Origin: Trueperella bernardiae
Lineage (GTDB): Bacteria > Actinomycetota > Actinomycetes > Actinomycetales > Actinomycetaceae
DNA length: 64,000 bases
Direction: 5' to 3'
Assembly (NCBI RefSeq): GCF_001469025.1
Contig: NZ_LNIZ01000005.1
Coordinates: forward strand, 62,001 to 126,000
Positions 26,756 through 33,748 of the stretch are shown here, in pieces. Under the pieces are notes generated by a model, which saw nothing but the letters and a program-made list of their open reading frames with translations, did not search any database and was not told where the DNA came from. A program made the position numbers and the translations under genes. Each line of letters begins with the position of its first letter. The stretch's first letter is position 1.

Positions 26756-26956
26756 TGCTCATCCCTTCGAAAGTGTCCAGCTGTACCAGCATAGGGCATC
26801 GGCGGGAAAGAATTGTCGGAGGGGCATGGGAGAGTGGAGATATGGAGATGGAAGAACGCCAATACACGGGCCGGCTGCGGCTCACATGGATCCTCACCCG
26901 CGGGCAGGATATGCCCTTTGACGTGGATGTGTACCCTGCGTGGGCGGCGCTCACGT

Positions 26957-26981
26957 GGCGGGCGCGCAGTGCGCGCCCGCC
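26957..26981. terminator. GC-rich hairpin after the MntR-like gene
   Basis: An 11-bp perfect stem GGCGGGCGCGC / GCGCGCCCGCC (26957-26967 and 26971-26981) closes an AGT loop, 8 bases past the regulator's stop. There is no T run on either side, so it would be a non-canonical terminator. The rest of the gap to the tdk start holds no convincing gene. Confidence 0.5.
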
Positions 26982-26988
26982 CGATGAG

Positions 26989-27657
26989 TTAGCGCTCTGG
27001 GATTGTCACGCGCACCCGCCGGGCGGCGGGGTTGGGCAGTGCAATGGACTGGCCGTCGATCTCGATCGTGGTCAGGCCCAGCACCGCGCTCTGTGAGGTC
27101 ACCGTGGCGTTCTTGCCGGGCCGCACCCCCAGGTCGCCCAGGTAAATGAGCACGTCGGCGTCGTCGTCGTCCACCTGCTCGATCACCACGGGCGCGCCCT
27201 CTGCTGCCTCGTGCAAGTGGAAGACGTCCATGGCTGGCATCGAGCCGTCGGGCTGGGGGATCGGGTCGCCGTGCGGGTCGCGCAGCGGGTGGCCGAGCAG
27301 GTCGTCAATCGCGTCGATGAAACGCGCGGACACGGCGTGCTCGAGCGCCTCGGCCTCGTCATGCAGCTCCTGCCAGGCATAACCCAGGTGGGTGTGCAAG
27401 TAGGTTTCGATGAGCCGGTGCTTGCGCACTACCCGCAGTGCCTCGCGCAAGCCCTCCTCGGTGAGGCGGATCGGGCCGTAGCGCCGATGGCTGACCAGGT
27501 TTTGGGAGCTGAGCTTCTTCACGGCTTCGGTCACAGTGGAGGGGCTCAGCCCCATGCGGCGCGCAAGCTCGATCGGGACTACCTCATCGCCGGACCATTC
27601 GCAGATGGACCAGATCGTCTTGAGGTAGTCCTCGGTCGAGGGGGAGAGCGTGTTCAT
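26989..27657 (-). CDS. DtxR-family metal regulator, MntR-like
   Basis: This 222-residue protein has the N-terminal winged helix (residues 1-70), dimer/metal domain (70-145) and C-terminal SH3-like domain of the DtxR family. Ligands align with DtxR as H80, E84, H99, E106 and H107. At two selectivity positions it differs from iron-type DtxR: Asp10 replaces Met10 (STEDYL) and Glu103 replaces Cys102 (HDEAEALEH). Both are MntR-like features, so manganese is the likely co-repressor. Its ATG shares a base with the deoD stop (TAATG), so it is translated with deoD. Possible targets are metal transport genes, including the nearby ABC locus, but no matching site was identified. Confidence 0.85.
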   Translation of the reverse strand: MNTLSPSTEDYLKTIWSICEWSGDEVVPIELARRMGLSPSTVTEAVKKLSSQNLVSHRRYGPIRLTEEGLREALRVVRKHRLIETYLHTHLGYAWQELHDEAEALEHAVSARFIDAIDDLLGHPLRDPHGDPIPQPDGSMPAMDVFHLHEAAEGAPVVIEQVDDDDADVLIYLGDLGVRPGKNATVTSQSAVLGLTTIEIDGQSIALPNPAARRVRVTIPER

Positions 27658-28364
27658 TAGGAAAGGGCTGCCGCCACCGCGAGCTCGAGCGCTTTGACGA
27701 ACTTAGTCTCGCGCTCCTCCGGCGTCATGTCCTCGCTCGGTACGGTCATGTGATCCGAGATGGTCAGCACGGCAAGGGCCTCCTTGCCGTACAGGGACGC
27801 CAGGCCGTAGAGTGCGCCTGCCTCCATCTCGGCTCCGGCGGTGCCCACCTTCGCGGCGGCCTCGTTGACCTCTTCGGGCACGTTGTAGAAACGGTCACGC
27901 GAGATCACGGGTGCCACGACGACGTCCGGGTCATCCCCAGCCGCGTCCGCCGCGGCCCTGACCAGGTTGAAGGAGGCGATAGCCGAGAAGTGGGTCTGCG
28001 GAATGAGGTAGGTGTTGATCACGCCTTCGTAGTGCGCGCCGCTGGCAATCACTACGTCACCCACCTTCACGTCCTTCGACAGGCCGCCGGCCGTGCCCAC
28101 GCGGATGATGCGCTGCACGTCAAACATGGAGAAAAGCTCCGAGGCGTAAATGCCCAGCGACGGCTGGCCCATGCCCGATGCCATGATCGACAGTGGCTTG
28201 CCATCCACCGTGCCCGTGAAGGCCTTAATGCCGCGCACGTCCGACACGACCTTGGCGTCCGGCATGAGCATCTGGGCCATGCGCTCGGCGCGCTTCGGGT
28301 CACCCGGCATGAGGACGGCGGGAGCGATGTCTCCCTTTTCTGCGTTGATGTGTGGCGTTGCCAT
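27657..28364 (-). CDS. deoD: Purine nucleoside phosphorylase, DeoD type
   Basis: This 235-residue hexameric-type phosphorylase begins TPHINAEKGDIAPAVLMPGDPKRAE and has RIIRVGTAGGL, EMEAGALYGLA and VLTISDHM, which cover the phosphate, ribose and base contacts of DeoD. It splits purine nucleosides to base and ribose 1-phosphate. Coupling to a manganese-type regulator gene downstream is unusual. The ATG at 28364 has AAGGAAG about 5 nt upstream. Confidence 0.93.
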   Translation of the reverse strand: MATPHINAEKGDIAPAVLMPGDPKRAERMAQMLMPDAKVVSDVRGIKAFTGTVDGKPLSIMASGMGQPSLGIYASELFSMFDVQRIIRVGTAGGLSKDVKVGDVVIASGAHYEGVINTYLIPQTHFSAIASFNLVRAAADAAGDDPDVVVAPVISRDRFYNVPEEVNEAAAKVGTAGAEMEAGALYGLASLYGKEALAVLTISDHMTVPSEDMTPEERETKFVKALELAVAAALS

Positions 28365-28404
28365 GTTCTTCCTTAACGTAAGGCGGAAAGTTTACTGATC
28401 TAGT

Positions 28405-29706
28405 CTAACGCGAGCGCCGGGCGGCTCGCCGCTCCGCGCGGGCCTGCTTGGCGTTCGCCTTGCGCTCCTTCGGCGTGAGGTGCTGGGCCACCTTCTCGTC
28501 AAAGCGCTCCCAGTGCTCGGCCGAGACCTCCTCGAATGCGCGCGGCGGGCCGCCCGGGCGGTCCTGCATCCGGTTGAGGTAGGGGTAGGTGTCATGCCCG
28601 CGCAGGTAGAGGATCGCGGTGTTGATCGCGGCGGCAAGCGGCACGGCGAACAGAGCTCCGATGATGCCCGCGAGCGCCGATCCGCCTGCCACGATGAGCA
28701 CCACAGCCAGGGCGTGCATGTTGAGCGCGTTGCCCTGGAGGACGGGCTGGAGGACGTTGCCTTCAATCTGCTGGACGAGGATGACACCGGCCAGCATGAG
28801 CAGCGCGAAGCCCACCGACTGGGTGTTGACCAGCACGATCACCACGGCAAGGAAGCCGGAGAGGAAGGCGCCGACGATCGGGATGAAGGAGAAGAGGAAG
28901 ACGACCACCGCGATGGGGAAGGCGAGCGAGATCGGGGTCTTCAGGAGCATCGCGACGATACCGATGCCGACGGCGTCGACAGCGGCGACGATCGCCTGCG
29001 TGCGGGTGTAGTTCCCGATCGTCACCCAGGCGCGGATGCCGGCCTCGTTGACCCGGTCGTGCTGCGAGCGCGGTGTGGCGCGCACGATCCAGTGCCACAG
29101 GCGCCGGCCGTCCTTGAGGAAGAAGAATAGGGAGAACAGGGACAGGATCATGCCGGTGAGGAAGCCCGTGACGCTCGATCCGATGGAGGCCACGCCGCCC
29201 AGCAGGGTGGCGGCGTTGTTCTGTAGGGCGCTTTGCGCCTTCGACCAGCTCTCGTTCAGTGTTTGCTGGAGGGTGGGGAACTTGTCAGTCAGAAGGTCGA
29301 CGATCGTGGACACGCCGGCGATAACCTGGTCGGCCAGGTCGGACATGCCCGCCACGATTCCGGTGCCCGCCCCCACAAGCAGACCGAGGATGATGACGAC
29401 CAACCCGAGCACTCCGGCTGCGGCCGCGGCGGCCGGCGGCCAGTTCCAGCGCTTGCGTAGGTAAGCGCTGGCAGGTTCGAGCACGACGGCGATGAGGAGC
29501 GCCACCATGAGCGCGATGAAGAGGAGGGAGAGCTTGAAGGTGACCCAGCCCACGCCGATCAGCAGGATGGCGAGAACGATGATGCGCCACGCCCATCCGG
29601 CGGCAGTTTCAAGGGCGGGTGGGACGGGGGAGCGGTATTCGTGTGCCTTGACCGTCACCTCGTCAGGTTCCGAGTCCGGTGCGTGTTGTGGCTGAAAATC
29701 TTCCAT
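28405..29706 (-). CDS. AI-2E family transporter (PerM/YhhT-like)
   Basis: This 433-residue membrane protein has about eight hydrophobic segments, with the family core in FFLKDGRRLWHWI, FSFIPIVGAFLSG, QQIEGNVLQPVLQGNALNMHAL and GGSALAGIIGALFAVPLAAA. Members include TqsA (AI-2 export) and sodium/proton antiporters, so substrate is open. The C-terminal ~60 residues are charged and cytoplasmic. ATG 29706 (MEDFQ) is preferred; GTG 29715 is directly after a -10-like GATAAT (29721-29716) and too close to be transcribed. The message is nearly leaderless. Confidence 0.8.
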   Translation of the reverse strand: MEDFQPQHAPDSEPDEVTVKAHEYRSPVPPALETAAGWAWRIIVLAILLIGVGWVTFKLSLLFIALMVALLIAVVLEPASAYLRKRWNWPPAAAAAAGVLGLVVIILGLLVGAGTGIVAGMSDLADQVIAGVSTIVDLLTDKFPTLQQTLNESWSKAQSALQNNAATLLGGVASIGSSVTGFLTGMILSLFSLFFFLKDGRRLWHWIVRATPRSQHDRVNEAGIRAWVTIGNYTRTQAIVAAVDAVGIGIVAMLLKTPISLAFPIAVVVFLFSFIPIVGAFLSGFLAVVIVLVNTQSVGFALLMLAGVILVQQIEGNVLQPVLQGNALNMHALAVVLIVAGGSALAGIIGALFAVPLAAAINTAILYLRGHDTYPYLNRMQDRPGGPPRAFEEVSAEHWERFDEKVAQHLTPKERKANAKQARAERRAARRSR

Positions 29707-29816
29707 AGGCGCCACATTATCGGGTGAGGCTGCATTTCTTCCAACGCGAAATAGTTGAAATGTGTTTTATTCCGTGTGGCGTGAGAGAATGGACGCCGAA
29801 CTGCTCAGGAGGAACC

Positions 29817-30578
29817 TTGTACGCACTGCTCGCCTTCGATCTCGATGACACGCTCGCACCGTCGAAATCACCCCTGTCACCTCGGATGGCCGCCGCGCTT
29901 CGCGACCTGCTCGATCTTCACGACGTGTGTGTCATCTCCGGCGGCACGTTTGACCAGTTCCGCGGCCAGCTGCTTGCCAACCTCGACGCCACCGACGCCC
30001 AGCTCGCCCGCCTCCACCTCATGCCCACGTGCGGCACGCGCTACATGCGTTACGACGACGCCGACTGGCGGCCCGTCTACGTGCGTGACCTGAGCGCCGA
30101 GGAGAGGGCCGAGGCGATGGCAGTCGTGGAGGAAGAGGCCAAGCGTCTCGGGCTGTGGGAGACCGAGGTGTGGGGAGATATCCTCGAAGACCGCGGATCG
30201 CAAATCACGTTCTCCGCGCTCGGCCAGCAGGCGCCCCTCGAGGCGAAGAAGGCCTGGGACCCCACGGGGAAGAAGAAGGAGGCCCTGCGCGCCGCCGTCG
30301 CCCCGCGCCTACCGCACCTCGAAGTGCGATCGGGCGGATCGACGTCGGTGGACATCACCCGCAAGGGCGTGGACAAGGCCTACGGAATCGCCGAACTGGA
30401 GAAGGTCACGGGCATACCGATCGCGAACATGCTGTTTGTGGGCGACCGCCTCGACGAGGGCGGCAACGACTACCCCGTCACCCGACTCGGGATCGACACC
30501 CACGCCGTTGCCGACTGGTCCGACACGGCCCACTTTGTTGAATCGTACGTCGCAAACGCGAAGGAACATCATGAGTGA
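29817..30578 (+). CDS. HAD-IIB family phosphatase
   Basis: This 253-residue protein has the HAD motif I AFDLDDTLAPSKSPL with both aspartates, motif II VISGGT, and the motif III/IV region ITRKGVDKAYGI...LFVGDRLDEGGNDYPV. The cap position matches the IIB group (phosphomannomutase-like and sugar phosphatases). TTG 29817 is chosen because a perfect AGGAGG lies 4 nt before it; upstream in-frame codons lack any site. It overlaps the next gene by 8 nt. The substrate is unknown. Confidence 0.8.
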   Translation: MYALLAFDLDDTLAPSKSPLSPRMAAALRDLLDLHDVCVISGGTFDQFRGQLLANLDATDAQLARLHLMPTCGTRYMRYDDADWRPVYVRDLSAEERAEAMAVVEEEAKRLGLWETEVWGDILEDRGSQITFSALGQQAPLEAKKAWDPTGKKKEALRAAVAPRLPHLEVRSGGSTSVDITRKGVDKAYGIAELEKVTGIPIANMLFVGDRLDEGGNDYPVTRLGIDTHAVADWSDTAHFVESYVANAKEHHE

Positions 30579-31233
30579 ACTCGACATCGAGGAAATGGAT
30601 CGTCGAATCGCCAAGTTTGAGGCCAAGGCCAGCGAGCACGAGCGCGCCGGCGGCGCCTCGCTCGAAACCTCGCTGACCATGATCATCACTGGGGCGATCG
30701 GCCTGTTCGCCTCACTCATGCTCGTCCTGTCCGAGTTCACCTACTACAAAAACCCGAACGCCAGCCTCATCTGTGACGTCAACCCGCTGATCGGCTGCTC
30801 GAAGTACTTCACCGCCTGGCAGGGTCACCTCCTGTTCGGTGTGCCCAACGCCCTGTTCGGCATGATGTTCTTCGCCGGAATCGTGGCCCTCGGGCTCGTG
30901 CTCGCCTTCGGCGGCACCCTCCACCGTTGGCTGTGGAACGCCGCGCTCGCCGGCGCCGGCATGGGCATCGTGTGGGTGGTCTGGTTCGCCTACGAATCCT
31001 ACGTGGTCAACAGGTCACTGTGCCCGTTCTGCCTGGTCGTGTGGATCGTGACCATCCCGCTCTTCATCGTGCTGTTGGCCCGCGTGGCCCAAGCCGGACA
31101 CCTTGGGGAGGGTGCCGAGGGCTTCGGCTCGGCCCTAGTGCGCAACCGCTGGATCACCGTGGCAGTGGTCTACCTCGTCCTCGTCCTGTTCACCGTCATC
31201 TGGTTCTGGGACTCCTGGGCGCTCGTCTTCTAA
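30571..31233 (+). CDS. Vitamin K epoxide reductase family protein (VKOR)
   Basis: This 220-residue membrane protein has about five hydrophobic segments and the paired redox cysteines of VKOR: the loop pair C68/C76 in ICDVNPLIGCSKYF and the active-site CPFC (C151, C154). In actinobacteria VKOR re-oxidises a DsbA-like thiol oxidase and so supports disulfide formation in exported proteins; the partner is not in this window. The start at ATG 30571 follows AAGGAAC and overlaps the HAD stop, so the genes are co-translated. A strong terminator follows. Confidence 0.9.
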   Translation: MSELDIEEMDRRIAKFEAKASEHERAGGASLETSLTMIITGAIGLFASLMLVLSEFTYYKNPNASLICDVNPLIGCSKYFTAWQGHLLFGVPNALFGMMFFAGIVALGLVLAFGGTLHRWLWNAALAGAGMGIVWVVWFAYESYVVNRSLCPFCLVVWIVTIPLFIVLLARVAQAGHLGEGAEGFGSALVRNRWITVAVVYLVLVLFTVIWFWDSWALVF

Positions 31234-31249
31234 TCAACCTCCGCCAATG

Positions 31250-31283
31250 GTGAGGGCCTCCGGGAATCCCCGGAGGCCCTCAC
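31250..31283. terminator. Bidirectional hairpin terminator
   Basis: A 15-bp perfect stem (31250-31264 with 31269-31283, GTGAGGGCCTCCGGG and complement) has an AATC loop. It lies 16 bases past the VKOR stop and 22 bases past the end of the convergent secreted protein gene, so it can serve both. Confidence 0.8.
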
Positions 31284-31305
31284 TGTTAGGCAGGCGGCGT
31301 TCCGA

Positions 31306-33144
31306 CTAGTCGTTGTTGTCCGACTCCGCCGCTCCGGTCTGCTCACCGGTCTGCTCGGCGGCCGGTTCTGTCGCGGACTGGTCCGCCCCCTCGGCCGGCT
31401 CGGTCACCTCAGCGGTAGGATCCTTTGTCGGCTCCGTGCTTGGCTGGCTGAGCTGCGCCGGGTTCTTCGACCAGATGAGGACCGCCTCGCCGTCGTCGTT
31501 GACCCAGTACAGCTCGGCAATGTCACCGGAAAGAGTGAGCGTGCCGGAAGCCGTGACGCCGTCGTCGACGAACGCGATGAGCTGGTCATTCATGGCGGAG
31601 CAGTACCGCGCCGACTCGTCGAACGGTGCAAACGGGTTGCCGTCCGAATCCACGGCTACGAAGGACTCCGCCGGGACGGAGATGTAGCCCTGCTCGGTCG
31701 AGGCCGGGGCGGTAGCCGTCAGATCGAGGTGGAGGAACTGGCCATCCAGGCTCCCGAGCTCGGAGGTGCAGGTCGTGATCTCGGTGGCCTTGTCAACCTG
31801 CACGTACGCCTCGGCATCAGGCGAGACCCACAGCCCGCCCGACGGACTACGTAGCGAGGTCGCGCGGATCTGGTTGAACCAGTCACCATTCGACACCCGG
31901 TAGCCATTTCGCACCACCCACTGCGCCTGGCGCGGGGAGGTCTCGTAGATCCAGACCGGCTTGCCCGACGTCGTCGTGGCCGCGTTGCGGAAGTAGCGCA
32001 AGGTGTTGATGTTACGGTTCGGGTAGTAGCCCTCGTAGACGTCCAGGCGCGTGAGGTTCGCGGCCAGTGTCGAGGCCGGGAACTCCATGATCTGGCCAAC
32101 GATCGGGCGGCTCGTGGCGCTGGGGATCGCCCACGGCCACGTGCCCTTGTGGGTGACCCACAGGGCGTAACGCGGCACGGTATCCTTGCGCTCCGAGATC
32201 ACGCGGCCCTGAACCATGTGGTAGCCGATGTCGCCCGTGCGGAGCGTGCCGTAGACGAAGGGCTGGCGCAGCAGCTGCGGCTTCGGCGCCGGTGGGCCCG
32301 CAACCGTGGTGGCTTTCCACTTGCCCGGCAGGGTCATGTCCTGCCAGCCGTGGCCGATCTGCACGGCCTTGGACCACCAGCCGTTGCCCAGGCTCGTGTA
32401 GCGGAAGAGCTTGCCGTCCGCGCGCTGGCCGATGATGTCGGGGCGGCCGTCGCCATCGATGTCGCCAATCGAGGTGATGTTGGTAAAGGACTCCCAGCCG
32501 TGGCCGATTTGGCGCATCGCGCCAAATTCACCGCTGCCGTCGCCCGGGTAGAGGAGCAGGCGGCCCGTGGGCTTGTGGCGGGCGACGAGGTCGGCCACCC
32601 CGTCACCATCGATGTCGCCGGGCACCACCATCATGTCGATGTCGTCCCAGCCCCATCCGATCTCGCGAACCCGGTCCCACTCGCCCGCGCTCAGCGTGGG
32701 GTAGAGGAGCAGGCGGCCGTCCCTGTGGCGGGCGAGGAGATCCGGGTGGCCGTCCCCGTCCCAGTCATCGGCCGGGACGATATCGGCCATGACGTGCCAC
32801 CCGTACCCGATCTGGTACCCGCCGGTCAGCGAGGTGCCATCCGAGTGGTAGATGCGCAGCAGGCCGTCGGGGGAGCGGACGATGACGTCGCCATAATCGG
32901 CGCCGTCGAGCGAGGCAATTTGGATGCCGTAATCAAAACCGCCCCAGCCGTGGCCAATCTTCATGCCCGGAGAGAGATAGCTAGCGCTCCCCCCGTAGGC
33001 ATAAAGATCATTGTTCGTATGGCGGGCAAGAAGCGTGTCCCGGTAGCCGGAACGGATCGTGCTCGCCTCGGTGGGTGCCACGGCAACCACCATGAGAACC
33101 GCCGTCAATGCGACGGTCGCAAGACGCGAAAATAGTGATCGCAT
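31306..33144 (-). CDS. Secreted fusion of FG-GAP/VCBS repeats and a gamma-glutamylcyclotransferase-like domain
   Basis: This 612-residue protein has a signal peptide (to about residue 28) and an FG-GAP-like beta-propeller region (about 30-275). The propeller carries calcium-loop motifs DWDGDG (127-132), DIDGDG (177-182) and DIDGDG (228-233), with recurring 'IGHGW' or 'IGYGW'. A gamma-glutamylcyclotransferase-like (AIG2) domain follows (about 296-427), with FVYGTLRTG and LDVYEGYYP; E371 matches the catalytic Glu of that family. A ~120-residue domain with two cysteines and an acidic/Thr-rich tail (from about 565) come last. No anchor is visible. The target of the enzymatic domain outside the cell is unknown. 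Confidence 0.75.
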   Translation of the reverse strand: MRSLFSRLATVALTAVLMVVAVAPTEASTIRSGYRDTLLARHTNNDLYAYGGSASYLSPGMKIGHGWGGFDYGIQIASLDGADYGDVIVRSPDGLLRIYHSDGTSLTGGYQIGYGWHVMADIVPADDWDGDGHPDLLARHRDGRLLLYPTLSAGEWDRVREIGWGWDDIDMMVVPGDIDGDGVADLVARHKPTGRLLLYPGDGSGEFGAMRQIGHGWESFTNITSIGDIDGDGRPDIIGQRADGKLFRYTSLGNGWWSKAVQIGHGWQDMTLPGKWKATTVAGPPAPKPQLLRQPFVYGTLRTGDIGYHMVQGRVISERKDTVPRYALWVTHKGTWPWAIPSATSRPIVGQIMEFPASTLAANLTRLDVYEGYYPNRNINTLRYFRNAATTTSGKPVWIYETSPRQAQWVVRNGYRVSNGDWFNQIRATSLRSPSGGLWVSPDAEAYVQVDKATEITTCTSELGSLDGQFLHLDLTATAPASTEQGYISVPAESFVAVDSDGNPFAPFDESARYCSAMNDQLIAFVDDGVTASGTLTLSGDIAELYWVNDDGEAVLIWSKNPAQLSQPSTEPTKDPTAEVTEPAEGADQSATEPAAEQTGEQTGAAESDNND

Positions 33145-33147
33145 AAT

Positions 33148-33177
33148 ACTCTCCTAGTGTGTGAGTGCAAGGAGAGT
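33148..33177 (-). promoter_or_regulatory. Hairpin that could hide the ribosome site of the secreted fusion gene
   Basis: On the minus strand ACTCTCCT (33177-33170) pairs perfectly with AGGAGAGT (33155-33148), 14 nt apart. The second arm holds the AGGAG ribosome site, and the ATG starts 3 nt after the arm. Such a stem could control translation by folding or a bound factor. It is inferred from pairing only. Confidence 0.4.
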
Positions 33178-33217
33178 CTATTCCCTTAACAACTCCAAAG
33201 TGACGGCGGCACAGGCA

Positions 33218-33646
33218 CTACCGGGCGGCTGCCACCTGATCGGCGTACCCGGTCTCGATCAGCGCGGCGCGCAGCTTGTCCATTGCTGCGGCGATCTCCT
33301 CGGCAGGTGCGGCCACGGCGTCGGAAAAGCGCGCCGCCTCCTCCGACTCGGCGGGGATCACGTGCACGTGCGTGTGCGGCACCTCGAAACCGAGGATCGC
33401 CACCACGGCCCGCGGCACGCCAAACGCCTTCTCCTGGGCGCTCGCCACGATCTGCGCCACGCGCATCATGTGGCCGAAGTCGCCGGCGTCCACCTCATTA
33501 AACTTCGCCACCTCGGCGCGGGGGACGACCATGACGTGGCCGGGGCGAACCGGCTCAATGGTGGCCATGACGACGCACACGTCGTCGGCCCAGACGAACT
33601 GGCCGGGGATCTCCCCGGCGATGATCTTGGAAAAGATGGTGCTCAT
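33218..33646 (-). CDS. HIT family nucleotide-binding protein
   Basis: This 142-residue protein starts TIFSKIIAGEIPGQFVWADD and carries the histidine triad HTHVHV near residue 92, plus 'RPGHVMVVPRAEV'. HIT hydrolases split nucleoside-phosphate bonds such as AMP-lysine or Ap4A. It is complete and transcribed alone, divergent from leuS. The exact substrate cannot be read from sequence. Confidence 0.9.
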   Translation of the reverse strand: MSTIFSKIIAGEIPGQFVWADDVCVVMATIEPVRPGHVMVVPRAEVAKFNEVDAGDFGHMMRVAQIVASAQEKAFGVPRAVVAILGFEVPHTHVHVIPAESEEAARFSDAVAAPAEEIAAAMDKLRAALIETGYADQVAAAR

Positions 33647-33748
33647 GGCTATATTCTACGGCGTGCGTCATGTCTCTCACAGTGGCCGCCGGCGGGCCGG
33701 GCCAGGCACCTGAGCTAGAATAGCCGCGATCTTAAGTAAAGGAGACTC

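Noticed and set aside
26842-27096. A small plus-strand frame with ATG and a GGAG site between tdk and the MntR-like gene
   Set aside because: It runs more than 100 bases into the opposite-strand regulator, crosses the GC-rich hairpin, and the product has no recognisable pattern.
33700-33748. Possible T-box leader upstream of leuS
   Set aside because: The distance from the -10-like TAGAAT to the ATG leaves only about 20 nt, and no T-box sequence is present.
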